Assembly (NCBI RefSeq): GCF_014701095.1
Contig: NZ_AP023439.1
Coordinates: forward strand, 3,956,001-4,020,000
Direction of reading: 5' to 3'
DNA from: Streptomyces tuirus
GTDB lineage: Bacteria; Actinomycetota; Actinomycetes; Streptomycetales; Streptomycetaceae
DNA length: 64,000 bases
A program made the position numbers and the translations under genes. Shown here piece by piece: positions 33,560-42,687 of this stretch (positions within the stretch are counted from its first letter, which is position 1; every line of letters starts with the position of its first letter). The notes under the pieces were generated by a model. That model did no database searches. It saw only the letters and a program-made list of their open reading frames with translations, and was not told the origin of the DNA.

Positions 33560-34135
33560 GTGCTTCTCTCAGACAAAGACATCCGGGCCGAGATCGATGC
33601 AGGGCGGGTGCGGATCGACCCGTACGACGAATCGATGGTTCAGCCGTCGAGCATCGATGTGCGCCTCGACCGCTTTTTCCGGGTGTTCGAGAATCACCGG
33701 TACCCCCACATCGACCCCGCCATCGAGCAGGCCGACCTGACCCGGCTCGTGGAGCCGGAGGGCGACGAGCCGTTCATCCTGCACCCCGGGGAGTTCGTCC
33801 TCGCCAGCACGTACGAGGTCATCACCCTGCCCGACGATCTCGCCTCCCGGCTGGAGGGCAAGAGCTCGCTGGGGCGCCTGGGGCTGGTGACGCACTCCAC
33901 CGCCGGGTTCATCGACCCCGGCTTCAGCGGTCACGTGACCCTGGAGCTGTCCAACCTCGCCACCCTGCCCATCAAGCTCTGGCCGGGCATGAAGATCGGG
34001 CAGCTGTGCATGTTCAAGCTCAGCTCGCCCGCCGACTTCCCGTACGGCAGCGAGCGGTACGGGTCCCGGTACCAGGGGCAGCGGGGGCCGACCGCCTCCC
34101 GGTCCTTCCTCAACTTCCATCGGACCCAGGTGTGA
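33560..34135 (+). CDS. dcd: dCTP deaminase
   Basis: A 191-residue enzyme that deaminates dCTP to dUTP for thymidylate synthesis, as a homotrimer. It starts at GTG with LLSDKDIRAEIDAGRVRIDP, has the substrate/trimer motif QPSSIDVRLDRFFRVF (about 28-43), LEGKSSLGRLGL (about 98-109) and the active-site segment HSTAGFIDPGFSGHVTLEL with its catalytic Glu. Length and motifs are normal. The following phosphoribosyltransferase is directly downstream, giving a nucleotide-salvage pair. Confidence 0.93.
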   Translation: MLLSDKDIRAEIDAGRVRIDPYDESMVQPSSIDVRLDRFFRVFENHRYPHIDPAIEQADLTRLVEPEGDEPFILHPGEFVLASTYEVITLPDDLASRLEGKSSLGRLGLVTHSTAGFIDPGFSGHVTLELSNLATLPIKLWPGMKIGQLCMFKLSSPADFPYGSERYGSRYQGQRGPTASRSFLNFHRTQV

Positions 34136-34146
34136 GCGGCACGAGC

Positions 34147-34644
34147 ATGAGTGACGTACGGGAGAACCTGACCTACGAGAAGTTCGGCGTCGCCGTGCGC
34201 GAGCTCGCGCAGACCATCGCCGACGACGGCTACGAGCCCGACATAGTCCTGAGCATCGCCCGCGGCGGTGTCTTCGTGGCCGGCGGGCTCGCCTATGCCC
34301 TGGACTGCAAGAACATCCACCTGGTGAACGTGGAGTTCTACACCGGCGTCGGGACGACCCTCGAGATGCCCGTCATGCTCGCGCCCGTCCCCAACGTGAT
34401 CGACTTCTCGCAGAAGAAGGTGCTGATCACCGACGATGTCGCCGACACCGGCAAGACGCTCAAGCTGGTGCGCGACTTCTGCCTCGACACCGTCGCCGAG
34501 GTGCGCAGCGCCGTCGTCTACGAGAAGTCCCAGTCGCTCGTGAAGTGCGAGTACGTGTGGAAGCGCACCGACGACTGGATCAACTTCCCGTGGAGTGTCG
34601 AACCGCCCGTGGTGCGGCGGGCCGGCCAGGTGCTCGACGCCTGA
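34147..34644 (+). CDS. phosphoribosyltransferase-fold protein
   Basis: A 165-residue PRTase. The PRPP-binding motif VLITDDVADTGKTL (about 99-112) with its two acidic residues is perfect, and the flanking fold (YEPDIVLSIARGGVFVAGGLAYAL, near residue 28) is typical of xanthine/hypoxanthine-type enzymes. It starts at ATG 34147, or at GTG 34132 overlapping the dcd stop. Purine base specificity is not readable. Confidence 0.85.
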   Translation: MSDVRENLTYEKFGVAVRELAQTIADDGYEPDIVLSIARGGVFVAGGLAYALDCKNIHLVNVEFYTGVGTTLEMPVMLAPVPNVIDFSQKKVLITDDVADTGKTLKLVRDFCLDTVAEVRSAVVYEKSQSLVKCEYVWKRTDDWINFPWSVEPPVVRRAGQVLDA

Positions 34645-34675
34645 CCGGCGGAAGACGGCGACAGAGACTGATACA

Positions 34676-34705
34676 GAGAGGGGCTCCCCGTGGGGAGCCC
34701 CTCTC
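34676..34705. terminator. bidirectional terminator
   Basis: Perfect 14-bp stem (GAGAGGGGCTCCCC and complement) with a 2-base loop between the convergent PRTase and Yip1-like genes. Confidence 0.9.
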
Positions 34706-34734
34706 TCGTGCCGCAGAAGAAGCGGGCAGAAGAA

Positions 34735-35664
34735 TCAGACCGTGCCCAGCTTCACGATCGACAGCAGCGCGATCAGCTGGATCGCCGACGCGCCCAGCGC
34801 CTTCGGCCAGGGCAGGTCGTGGGAGCGGCTGACCATGAGGGTCAGCAGGGCGCCGCCCGCGACCCAGGTGGCCCAGCCCAGGAGCTGGACGAACGTCGCG
34901 TCGCCGCCCGCGAACATCGCGAAGACCAGGCGGGGCGCGTCCGTGAGGGACATGATCAGCATGGACAGGCCGACCGTGGGCTGCCAGGCGCCGTCGCCGC
35001 CGAGCTGGCGGGCCAGCGTGTGGGTGACCACGCCCAGGACGAACGCGCTCAGCACCATCGCGACCGCCGTCGTCAGGACGATCGGGACCGCGTTCGACAG
35101 TGTGGCGTTTATCGCATCTTCGCGGGCGCCGTCGAAGCCGAACACGGCGAGCAGGCCGTAGAGGAACGTGACGATGAGGGCCGGGCCCCACATCGAGTAG
35201 TCCCGCATCTGGAGGAAGGTCTGGTTGGGGGCGAGGACGATCCCCCGGAGCAGCTGCTTCCAGTGCAGGCGCGGGCCGACCGGGCCGGGCGCCGGGGCCG
35301 CCGCGCCGGCGCGGTAGGTGTCGCCCTGTGTGTAGGGGTCCTCGCCGACCGAGAAGGCCTGGGTGTGGCCCGGGTTGTTCGCTGCGTACGGGTCGTGCGG
35401 ACCCTGCGGGCCGGCTGGGTACGCGCCGTCGCCGAAGTACTCCGGCTCGCCCTGGCCGCCGTAGCCGCCGCCGTGCCCGGCGTTCGGCTGCGGCCACGTG
35501 GGCCCGCCGCCGTTGCCGTACGGCTGCTGCCGCGGGTACGGCTGCGGCGCCGGCGGGGAGCCGTACGGCGGTCCCTGCGGCGTCTGCTGCCCGTACGGAG
35601 GGTTGTGCGGTCGCGTCTGAGGAGCGCCGTTGTTCCGGCCGCGTCCGATCCTGAATCCAGCCAC
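34735..35664 (-). CDS. Yip1-like membrane protein
   Basis: A 309-residue protein from GTG 35664. The first 125 residues are low-complexity Gly/Pro/Gln/Tyr (PPYGQQTPQGPPYGSPPAP), followed by HWKQLLRGIVLAPNQTFLQMRDY and five hydrophobic helices (about 150-305). This is the Yip1 domain layout found in many actinobacteria. Role unknown; a disordered cytoplasmic tail with a membrane domain suggests a scaffold. Confidence 0.75.
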   Translation of the reverse strand: MAGFRIGRGRNNGAPQTRPHNPPYGQQTPQGPPYGSPPAPQPYPRQQPYGNGGGPTWPQPNAGHGGGYGGQGEPEYFGDGAYPAGPQGPHDPYAANNPGHTQAFSVGEDPYTQGDTYRAGAAAPAPGPVGPRLHWKQLLRGIVLAPNQTFLQMRDYSMWGPALIVTFLYGLLAVFGFDGAREDAINATLSNAVPIVLTTAVAMVLSAFVLGVVTHTLARQLGGDGAWQPTVGLSMLIMSLTDAPRLVFAMFAGGDATFVQLLGWATWVAGGALLTLMVSRSHDLPWPKALGASAIQLIALLSIVKLGTV

Positions 35665-35799
35665 GTCTTCGAACGTACCTGGTCCCCGGCGGTGGTGTGC
35701 CGGGCCCGGGCTTCCGGGCCCGGCTTTGCGGCCGAGCTGTGACATCCCTTAAGGGGAAGGGGCTTTGGGTGTCCGTGGGGTGTCAGGGTTCGGCCGTAC

Positions 35800-35905
35800 G
35801 GGCCATGTCCTGGGCCCTGTCCCGGGCCATCGGGGGCGGGCCATGCCCCGGGCCATGTCCCGGGCCATCGGGGCGGGCCACGGCCCGGGCCCTGTCCCCG
35901 GCCAT
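35800..35905. repeat. imperfect 12-13-base CGGGCCAT repeats
   Basis: Seven or eight degenerate units of CGGGCCATGTCC/CGGGCCATCGGGG lie head to tail in the 330-base gap between the Yip1-like gene and the first FG-GAP gene. Many units are self-complementary (GGGCCC, CCCGGG). No gene is seen in this gap. Confidence 0.75.
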
Positions 35906-35996
35906 CTAGGCCGACCGCGGGGCATCGCCTCCGGGACGGCCCGTGTAGCCCCCCGGTCGGGCCCGGCCAGGCCCGGCCAGCCCCGTTCAGCCCCCG

Positions 35997-37349
35997 TCAG
36001 TCCGCGAAACCGCCGCCCAGCTCCGGCAGGGTGATCGCGCCGGTCTTCGTCGGGACCGTGCTCGTGCCGCGCATGAGGAGCGCGCCGCCCGCCGCGCCCA
36101 CGGCGAGGTCCGCCCGGCCGTCGGCGGTCAGGTCGCGCAGGCGGAGGGTGTAGCCGAAGGCGGCGTGGGAGTCGGCGGGGCCGAGCACCGTCTGGGCGAT
36201 CCACGAGGAGCGCGCGCCGCTGAGGCCGCCGGAGCCGCCGCGGAAGACGTGGACGCCGCCCTGGTCCTCCTCGCCGTCGACGTCCTCGTGCGGAACGCCC
36301 ACCGCGAGGTCCGCGTAGCCGTCGCCGTTGGTGTCGGCGGCCGAGATCGCGTAGCCGAAGTTGTCGTCGGCCTCGGGGCTGCCGGAGACGCCGGAGGTGG
36401 CCTGGGTGAGGGTGACCGATGTGCCCGGGCCCGACGACGTGCCGCGCCAGATCGTGACCGCGCCCTTGCCCTTGTCCTTGTCGGGCACGCCGAGCGCGAT
36501 GTCGCCGTAGCCGTTCTTGTCGAAGTCGCCGATGACGGGGCTCGGGTAGAGGCCCTCCTGCCGGTCGCTGAGGGTCTTGGAGGCGCCCGAGGCGAGGCCG
36601 GAGGAGGTGCCCTTGAGGTACCAGGCGCGCTCGCGGATCTGGCTGTCGTTGATCTCCGTGCCGATCACGACCAGGTCGGTCTTGCCGTCCCCGTCGACCT
36701 TTCCGGCGGCGAGGGCGGTGGAGGACCAGCCGCCGGAGCTCTTGTCGATCTTGCTGACCTTGCCGGTGGTGCCCGACTTGGTGAAGGGGCCGCGGTACAG
36801 CCACGCCTCCTCGCCGCCGATCACGGCCAGGTCCGGGGAGCCGTCGCCGGTGAAGTCGCCGGTCGCCAGGTCGCGGCCGAAGTGGCCGGCCGCGCCGCCG
36901 ACGGGGGCGATGTTGGTGCCGCCGGACAGGCCGGACTTCGAGCCCCACAGGACGGTGACGGTGCCGCGGTAGTCGTCGCTGCCCACGTGCTCGGTGGGGT
37001 TGCCGACGACGAGGTCCGCGTAGCCGTCCTTGTTGAGGTCCGCGCTGGCGAGGGACGCGCCGAACTGGTCGTCCTCCTCGCCGGAGCCCGGTACGCCCGC
37101 GCTGTCCTGGTGCAGGTACTTCGGGTGGGCGGTGTCGAGGCCGGTGGCGGTGCCGTACACGACGGTGATCGTGCCGCCCTCGCGGTCGACGTCGTTGTAG
37201 CCGCCGTAGGCGAGGTCGCGGCGGCCGTCGCCGTTGAAGTCGTCGTAGTGCTTGGCCACCGCCGCGGCGGCGGGGCCGGTGAGGAACACGGGGGTGAGGC
37301 CGGTCGCCAGCAGGGCGGCGACCAGGGCGGTCGAGGTCGATCTGCGCAT
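35997..37349 (-). CDS. secreted FG-GAP repeat protein 1
   Basis: A 450-residue exported protein. Signal peptide: MRRSTSTALVAALLATGLTP, then AAAAVAKHYDD. About seven FG-GAP blades follow, each with the calcium-binding DxNxDGxxDL loop (DFNGDGRRDLAYGGYN, DLNKDGYADLVVGNPTE, DTNGDGYADLAVGVPHED, and more), giving an integrin-alpha-like beta-propeller. AGGAG lies 6 bases before the ATG. It is the most downstream of four tandem paralogues; likely a surface or secreted adhesion or binding protein. Confidence 0.85.
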   Translation of the reverse strand: MRRSTSTALVAALLATGLTPVFLTGPAAAAVAKHYDDFNGDGRRDLAYGGYNDVDREGGTITVVYGTATGLDTAHPKYLHQDSAGVPGSGEEDDQFGASLASADLNKDGYADLVVGNPTEHVGSDDYRGTVTVLWGSKSGLSGGTNIAPVGGAAGHFGRDLATGDFTGDGSPDLAVIGGEEAWLYRGPFTKSGTTGKVSKIDKSSGGWSSTALAAGKVDGDGKTDLVVIGTEINDSQIRERAWYLKGTSSGLASGASKTLSDRQEGLYPSPVIGDFDKNGYGDIALGVPDKDKGKGAVTIWRGTSSGPGTSVTLTQATSGVSGSPEADDNFGYAISAADTNGDGYADLAVGVPHEDVDGEEDQGGVHVFRGGSGGLSGARSSWIAQTVLGPADSHAAFGYTLRLRDLTADGRADLAVGAAGGALLMRGTSTVPTKTGAITLPELGGGFAD

Positions 37350-37366
37350 GGGGATCTCCTGGTTCG

Positions 37367-37495
37367 TCAGCCGATGAGGCCGGCGCCGAACGCGCCGTAG
37401 GAGCGGGTCCGGCCGAGGCTGCCCGGGCCGAGGGTGCGGGCGCCGTCGCTGATGGGGCCGGGGGCGGGGGCACGTAGGGCGGTGCGCTTGCTCAT
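37367..37495 (-). pseudogene. 42-codon fossil of an FG-GAP paralogue
   Basis: A 42-codon frame, MSKRTALRAPAPGPISDGAR then TLGPGSLGRTRSYGAFGAGLIG. The second half looks like the C-terminal tail of the FG-GAP proteins here (compare TSFGPGTTGISTAGTPGYG at the end of the next paralogue). The simplest reading is a deleted fifth copy retaining its extreme ends; a genuine tiny protein is possible. Confidence 0.45.
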
Positions 37496-37594
37496 CGGGA
37501 TCCCCTTCGGGTCGGCGGTCGGCGGTCATCGGTTGGCGGTCGGCGGTGGTCGGTTGCCGGTGGGCGGTCGGCTGGTTGGAGGGGGCTCGTCGGC

Positions 37595-39019
37595 TCAGGA
37601 GTTGAGCGCGGTGCCGTAACCCGGGGTGCCGGCCGTCGAGATGCCGGTGGTGCCCGGGCCGAAGCTCGTCGAGCCGGAGGTCGTCGGGCCGGTCGCCGTG
37701 GCGCGCAGGGACCAGACGGCGCCGTCGCCGGCGTTCTCGCCCGGCGCGGAGACGGACAGGTCGGCGCGGCGGTCGCCGGTGTGGTCGGTGAGCGTGACGC
37801 GCTCGCCGAACCGGTCGCCCGCCTCGGAGGCACCCGGCACACCGGCGGTGTTCTGGGTGTACGACGTGGCGCCCTTGGTGGTCAGTCCGGACGCCGAGCC
37901 GTACAGCACGGTGACGGCACCGGCGGAGCTGTTCTCGCCCGCGGTGCCGACGGCCAGGTCGGCGTACCCGTCGCCGTTGATGTCGCCGAGCGACACGCCG
38001 CTGCCGAAGCGGTCGCCCTTCTCGGCGGCGCCGGGCACACCGGCGGTGTCCTGGGTGAGGACGAGCGGGGCGCGGCCGCTGTCACGGCCGTCGGGTCCGC
38101 CGTAGACGACGGTGACCTTGCCGCCGAGGGCGCCCCCGGGGTCGGCGGAGGCCTCCCGGTCGTTCCCCACGACGATGTCGGCGTGGCCGTCGCGGTCGAT
38201 GTCGCCGACGGCGGAGACGAACCCGGCGGGCAGCTTCTGCAGCCAGTCGACGTAGTTGCCGATCTTCATGTCGGCGAGGGACGTGGCGGCGGCGCCGTCG
38301 TGCGCGGTGCGGCCGTGCAGGACCACGCGGGGGCGGCCGTCGCCGGCGACGTCGCCGGAGGAGAGGTGGGTGACGCCGTTCGACGACGACCACCAGTCGT
38401 TGCGCGAGCCCGAACCGCCGTTGGACGCGCTGGTCTTGGTGATCGGGCCGTTCACGAGGGAGAGGGTGACCGGCCCGGTGGAGCCGACCGCGACGTCCAC
38501 GTTCCCGTCACCGTCGAAGTCGCCCGCGGCCAGCGTCCGGCCGTACCGGTCGTAGTCGGTGCTGAAGAAGCTGAACAGCGTGCGGGCCCCGGACAGGCCG
38601 GACGGCGAGCCCCAGACGATGGTGACCGTGCCGTCGTTGCTGTCGCTGCCGTCCTCACCGGGCGTGCCGACCAGCAGGTCGGCGTAGCCGTCGGTGTTCA
38701 GGTCGGCGGAGGCGAGCGCGGAGCCGAAGGCGTCGTCGGCCTCGGCCGTGCCCGGCATGCCGGCGGTGTTCTGGGTGAGGAGCGTGCGCGTGGAGCTCTT
38801 CGGGCCGCTCGAGCTGCCGTAGACGACGCTCACGGCGCCCGCCTTCGCCTGCCCGGCGACCGTGGCGCCCGGCGCGCCGATGGCGAGGTCGGTGCGGCCG
38901 TCGCCGTTGAAGTCGTAGGGGGCGGCGGCCGGCACGGCGTGCGCGGCCGGGGCGGAGAGGGTGAGGGCGAGCGGGGTCAGGGCCGCGGCGAGGACGGTGG
39001 AAGCGATACGGGTACGCAT
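37595..39019 (-). CDS. secreted FG-GAP repeat protein 2
   Basis: A 474-residue exported protein. Signal peptide MRTRIASTVLAAALTPLALT, then APAAHAVPAA. Calcium-loop blades include YDFNGDGRTDLAIGAPG, DLNTDGYADLLVGTPGED, DFDGDGNVDVAVGS, DIDRDGHADIVVGND and DINGDGYADLAVGTAGE. The C-terminus ends GTTGISTAGTPGYGTALNS. It belongs to the tandem paralogue cluster, and 35 bases separate it from paralogue 3. Confidence 0.87.
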   Translation of the reverse strand: MRTRIASTVLAAALTPLALTLSAPAAHAVPAAAPYDFNGDGRTDLAIGAPGATVAGQAKAGAVSVVYGSSSGPKSSTRTLLTQNTAGMPGTAEADDAFGSALASADLNTDGYADLLVGTPGEDGSDSNDGTVTIVWGSPSGLSGARTLFSFFSTDYDRYGRTLAAGDFDGDGNVDVAVGSTGPVTLSLVNGPITKTSASNGGSGSRNDWWSSSNGVTHLSSGDVAGDGRPRVVLHGRTAHDGAAATSLADMKIGNYVDWLQKLPAGFVSAVGDIDRDGHADIVVGNDREASADPGGALGGKVTVVYGGPDGRDSGRAPLVLTQDTAGVPGAAEKGDRFGSGVSLGDINGDGYADLAVGTAGENSSAGAVTVLYGSASGLTTKGATSYTQNTAGVPGASEAGDRFGERVTLTDHTGDRRADLSVSAPGENAGDGAVWSLRATATGPTTSGSTSFGPGTTGISTAGTPGYGTALNS

Positions 39020-39054
39020 GGGGGTACGTGCCTCACGGGGAAGTCGGCGGGTCG

Positions 39055-40458
39055 TCACTGGGCGAGGACGGAGCCGAAGTTGGCGCCGTACTTGAGGGCG
39101 ATGGCGGCAGTGGTGATGCCCTGCGCGCCGGTGGTGGTCAGGCCGGTGGCGGAGCCGCGCAGAGTCCACAGACCCCCCGTGGAGTTCTCGCCGTCGACAC
39201 CGACGGCCAGGTCGGCCTTGCCGTCCTTCGTCACGTCGGTCAGGTCGACCGCGGACCCGAAGCTGTCCCCGGACTCGGCCGAACCGGGCACACCGGCGGT
39301 GTCCTGGGTGTACGACTTCACGCCACTGGTCTTCAGACCGGACGCGGAGCCGAACAGCACGGTCACCGAGCCGGCGTTCTTCGCCGAGCCGACGTCCTCG
39401 CCCGGGGCGGCGACGGCGACGTCGGCGTACCCGTCGCCGTTGATGTCGCCGGTGCTCACCGACGTGCCGAAACGGTCTTCCGGCTCGCCCGCGCCGGGCA
39501 CACCGGCCGTGTCCTGGTGGATGACGGTCGGCTGCTGCGCCGGATCCGGGCCGTTCGGGCCGCCGTACCAGACGGTGATCTGGCCGCCCTTGTGGCCGAC
39601 GGGCTTGAGCTCGTACGGGTCCGTGGAGTCGCCGAGGACGAGGTCGCCGTAGCCGTCGTGGTCGATGTCGCCGATCGCGCCCTGGGAGCCGTCGGCGTTG
39701 GGCAGCTCGGTCATCTTGTGGGAGGTGCCGTTGTAGCGGAAGTAGAGGATCTCGCCGCCGGGGTCGCCGTCCACGGCGAACGGGTAGACGCGCTCGGCCG
39801 CGCCGTCGCCGGTGAGGTCGCCCGCGATCACCGCGGACGTGGTGCCGAGTTCACCCACGCGGGTGTGGGTCAGCGGGCCTCCCGTCTTGGTGAAGGGGCC
39901 CTGGTAGAGGCGGGTGTGGCTCTGTCCGGTGAGGGTGACGTCGGTGTCGCCGTCGCCGTCGAAGTCACCGGTCGCGATGCCCTGGGAGAAGCCGCCGTAT
40001 TCGGAGAGGGTGGAGGGCTGCGGCAGGCCCTTGCCGCCGGCCAGGCCCGACTTGCTGCCCCACAGGACCGTGCCGGAGCCGACGCCGTCCCGGTCGCCGA
40101 TGCTTTCGTTGGGGGCGCCGACGACGAGGTCGGAGTAGCCGTCCCGGTCCAGGTCGCCGGCGGCCAGGGAGGCGCCGAACAGGTCGCCGGACTCGGCGGT
40201 GCCGGGCACGCCCGTGGAGTTCTGGGTGATGACGGCCTTGCGGCTGGCCGACACACCGGACGCCGAGCCGTAGAGCACGACGACGGCACCGGCGCAGGAG
40301 GCCGAGCCGACGTTGGTGCACGCGGCACCGGCCGCGATGTCGCGGTATCCGTCGCCGTTGAAGTCCCCGGCCAGGCCGGAGGGGGCGGCGGTGGCGGGGG
40401 TGATGGTCAGGAGGCCGGTGGTGAGGGTGGCGGCCAGCAGGAGGGTGCGCTTGCGCAA
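39055..40458 (-). CDS. secreted FG-GAP repeat protein 3
   Basis: A 467-residue exported protein, starting at TTG 40458 (RKRTLLLAATLTTGLLTITP, then ATAAPSG as the signal peptide), with GGAG 9 bases upstream. Blades include DFNGDGYRDIAAGAACTNVG, DLDRDGYSDLVVGAPNES, DFDGDGDTDVTLTGQ, DIDHDGYGDLVLGD and DINGDGYADVAVAAPGED. Blade 1 carries a pair of cysteines absent from the paralogues. Same strand as its neighbours. Confidence 0.85.
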   Translation of the reverse strand: MRKRTLLLAATLTTGLLTITPATAAPSGLAGDFNGDGYRDIAAGAACTNVGSASCAGAVVVLYGSASGVSASRKAVITQNSTGVPGTAESGDLFGASLAAGDLDRDGYSDLVVGAPNESIGDRDGVGSGTVLWGSKSGLAGGKGLPQPSTLSEYGGFSQGIATGDFDGDGDTDVTLTGQSHTRLYQGPFTKTGGPLTHTRVGELGTTSAVIAGDLTGDGAAERVYPFAVDGDPGGEILYFRYNGTSHKMTELPNADGSQGAIGDIDHDGYGDLVLGDSTDPYELKPVGHKGGQITVWYGGPNGPDPAQQPTVIHQDTAGVPGAGEPEDRFGTSVSTGDINGDGYADVAVAAPGEDVGSAKNAGSVTVLFGSASGLKTSGVKSYTQDTAGVPGSAESGDSFGSAVDLTDVTKDGKADLAVGVDGENSTGGLWTLRGSATGLTTTGAQGITTAAIALKYGANFGSVLAQ

Positions 40459-40840
40459 GGGGGTACTCCGGGTGGGAAGGGGTTGGGCTGGGGCCGGGGA
40501 CGGGGCCGGGGCTGGGGCTGGGGGCCTGGGGGTGGCGCCGAGGTGGTGCGGTGGCGGGGGTGCGGGGTGGCGGGGGTGTGAGGTGGTGCGGTGGGTGCGG
40601 GTGCGGGGTGGTGCGGTGGCTCCGCCGGTGGGGGCGGCTCGCCGGTCCTGTACGGCCTGCCGGTCCTGTACGACCCGTCGGCCCGGCACGACCCAACGCC
40701 CCGGAACGACTCCCCCCCCGGCACGACCCCCCGGTCCTGCACGACTCCCCGCCCCTGCACGACCCCCCGGTCCTGCACGACCCGCCCGTGCAGGACCGTT
40801 CCGCTGACGTGGGTCACCCCACCCGGTTCCCGCGTACGGC
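40459..40840. other. G-rich repeat-filled gap between FG-GAP genes 3 and 4
   Basis: No gene. The plus strand from about 40504 to 40622 is a run of G tracts (GGGG spaced by 1-4 bases) with G-quadruplex potential, and 40680-40800 has repeated CCGGTCCTGCACGACCC-like units. Confidence 0.6.
40769..40797 (-). terminator. hairpin downstream of FG-GAP gene 4
   Basis: GGTCCTGCACG and CGTGCAGGACC, a perfect 11-bp stem with a 7-base loop, 43 bases past the stop of the minus-strand gene. Confidence 0.65.
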
Positions 40841-42358
40841 TCAGTCGCCGAAGTTGGCGCCGAAGTTGGGGTAGCCCGTCGTCGAGACGCCCGAGTCGCT
40901 GGGGGACACGGTGCGCGAGCCCGTGGCGGTGATCTTCGTGCCGTTGGACGGCAGGTAGAGGACCGCGCCGTTGCCGTCGTTCTCGTACGAGCCGGCCAGT
41001 ACGTCGGCGCGGCCGTCGCCCGTGACGTCTTCGAGCTTCACGTCGGTGCCGAGGAAGTCGCCCTTCTCGTCCGAGCCGGGGACGCCCGCGGTGCTCTGCG
41101 CGAACGACTGGGTGCCGGAGGAGGTGTTGATGCCGGAGGCCGAGCCGTACAGCACGACGAGCTGGCCGGCGTCGGCGACCGAGCCGATGTCCTCGCCCGC
41201 GACGCCGACCACGAGGTCCTGGTAGCCGTCGCCGTTGACGTCGCCCAGGTCCAGCTCGTAGCCGAAGTAGTCGTTCCTCTCCGAACTGCCCGGGACGTTG
41301 CCGGTGTTCTGGGTGATGCCGGTGGTGGAGCCGGCGCCGTCCGCGGTGCCGTAGGTGATCCACACCTTGCCGCCGTCGGAGGCCCCGGGGAAGGTCACGC
41401 CGTCGTCGGTCTTGTTCCAGTGCATGCCGGTGACGATGTCGCCGTAACCGTCGCCGTTGACGTCCGCGATGCCGGTGATGACACCGGCCTTCAGCGGCTG
41501 GGCGCCGGCGGCGGACAGGCCGGAACTCGTGCCCGGGAGGAGGTAGTTGGCGTTCCAGTACTCGCCGGTGGCGGTTTCGAAGCCGTCGACGACCAGGTCC
41601 GTGCGGTGGTCGCCGTTGACATCGCCCGCGGTGATGTTGAGCGGCCCGGAGCCGTCGCCCGACGCCTGGACCGGCGCCTTGACGCCGTACCGCCCCTTGA
41701 GCGCCGTACCGGAGGCGCTGATGCCGCCCTTGAGCACGTAGACGGTGTTGGAGGTGTTGCCGACGGCCAGGTCGGCCTTGCCGTCGCCGTCGAAGTCGCC
41801 GGCGGCGAGGTTCCGGCCCCAGCGGTCGTGCTTGGTGGGGGCCGCGTCGGCGATCGAGACGCCCTTGCCGGTGATGCCCTGGGCGGAGCCCCACAGGACC
41901 GCGACGCCGCCGCCGTCCTTGTCGCTGCCGACGTCCTCCATCGGCGAGGAGACGGCGAGGTCGTCGTAGCCGTCGCCGTTGAAGTCGGCGTAGGCGCTGT
42001 CGGCGCCGAACACGTCGCCGGTCTCGGCCGTGCCCGGGTTGCCGGTGGTGTTCTGGCTGATCGCGGACCGCTTCGCGGAGGACACTCCGGTCTTCGTGCC
42101 GTACAGCACGACGAGCTGGCCGGCGTCCTTCTTGCCGCTGACGTACGCGCCGGCGGCGGAGAACGCCACGTCGCCGATGCCGTCGCCGTTGAAGTCGGCC
42201 CGAGAGGTGTGTGTGCCGTCCGCGGCCGTCGCCGGGCCGGCCGTGGCCGACAGCAGCGTGCCGGTCAGCGCGGCCGCGGCGGCGGTCGCCAGGGCGAGCC
42301 GCACGCGGGGGCGTCGGGACGGGACTGCGGGTACGGAGGGGCGCTCGTGCTGCTGCAT
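40841..42358 (-). CDS. secreted FG-GAP repeat protein 4
   Basis: A 505-residue exported protein. A longer basic N-terminus (MQQHERPSVPAVPSRRPRVR) precedes the hydrophobic core LALATAAAAALTGTLLSATA and a PATAADG cleavage site. Blades include DFNGDGIGDVAFSAAG, DFNGDGYDDLAVSSPMED, DFDGDGKADLAVGN, DVNGDHRTDLVVDGF, DVNGDGYGDIVTGMHWN and DVNGDGYQDLVVGVAGED. The fourth loop has His in place of Gly. Most upstream member of the cluster; ATG preceded by GGAG. Confidence 0.87.
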   Translation of the reverse strand: MQQHERPSVPAVPSRRPRVRLALATAAAAALTGTLLSATAGPATAADGTHTSRADFNGDGIGDVAFSAAGAYVSGKKDAGQLVVLYGTKTGVSSAKRSAISQNTTGNPGTAETGDVFGADSAYADFNGDGYDDLAVSSPMEDVGSDKDGGGVAVLWGSAQGITGKGVSIADAAPTKHDRWGRNLAAGDFDGDGKADLAVGNTSNTVYVLKGGISASGTALKGRYGVKAPVQASGDGSGPLNITAGDVNGDHRTDLVVDGFETATGEYWNANYLLPGTSSGLSAAGAQPLKAGVITGIADVNGDGYGDIVTGMHWNKTDDGVTFPGASDGGKVWITYGTADGAGSTTGITQNTGNVPGSSERNDYFGYELDLGDVNGDGYQDLVVGVAGEDIGSVADAGQLVVLYGSASGINTSSGTQSFAQSTAGVPGSDEKGDFLGTDVKLEDVTGDGRADVLAGSYENDGNGAVLYLPSNGTKITATGSRTVSPSDSGVSTTGYPNFGANFGD

Positions 42359-42687
42359 GCGGGGTCTCCTGCTGCATGCGGGGGACGTCTGGCGGACATC
42401 CACAGTCGATGGAGGGCCGGACTGTCCGTGTTCGCCGGGAGTTGTCCGGGCGTTCACGGGCGTTCGGCGATCAAGAGACCCTTGGAGAGACGTAAGGGTT
42501 GTACGTGAGTTCGGTTGATTTCCGGGGTTGCCGACGGCGGCGTGCAGGGGCGCGGAGATCACCCGGCGGGCGTCGACCGGGACGCGACGGTCTCCGCCGG
42601 GTGCACGGGGGGTGTGGCGGGGTGCGGCCCCGCCGGACACGGGTGCTGCCTGATCAGAAGCTCTGCTGCCCGTACAGAGGAGGTGCC
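42359..42687. other. divergent promoter region and secreted-protein debris
   Basis: About 330 bases between FG-GAP gene 4 (-) and the small gene at 42688 (+). The plus-strand frame stays open but is Arg-rich and not protein-like. Confidence 0.35.
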
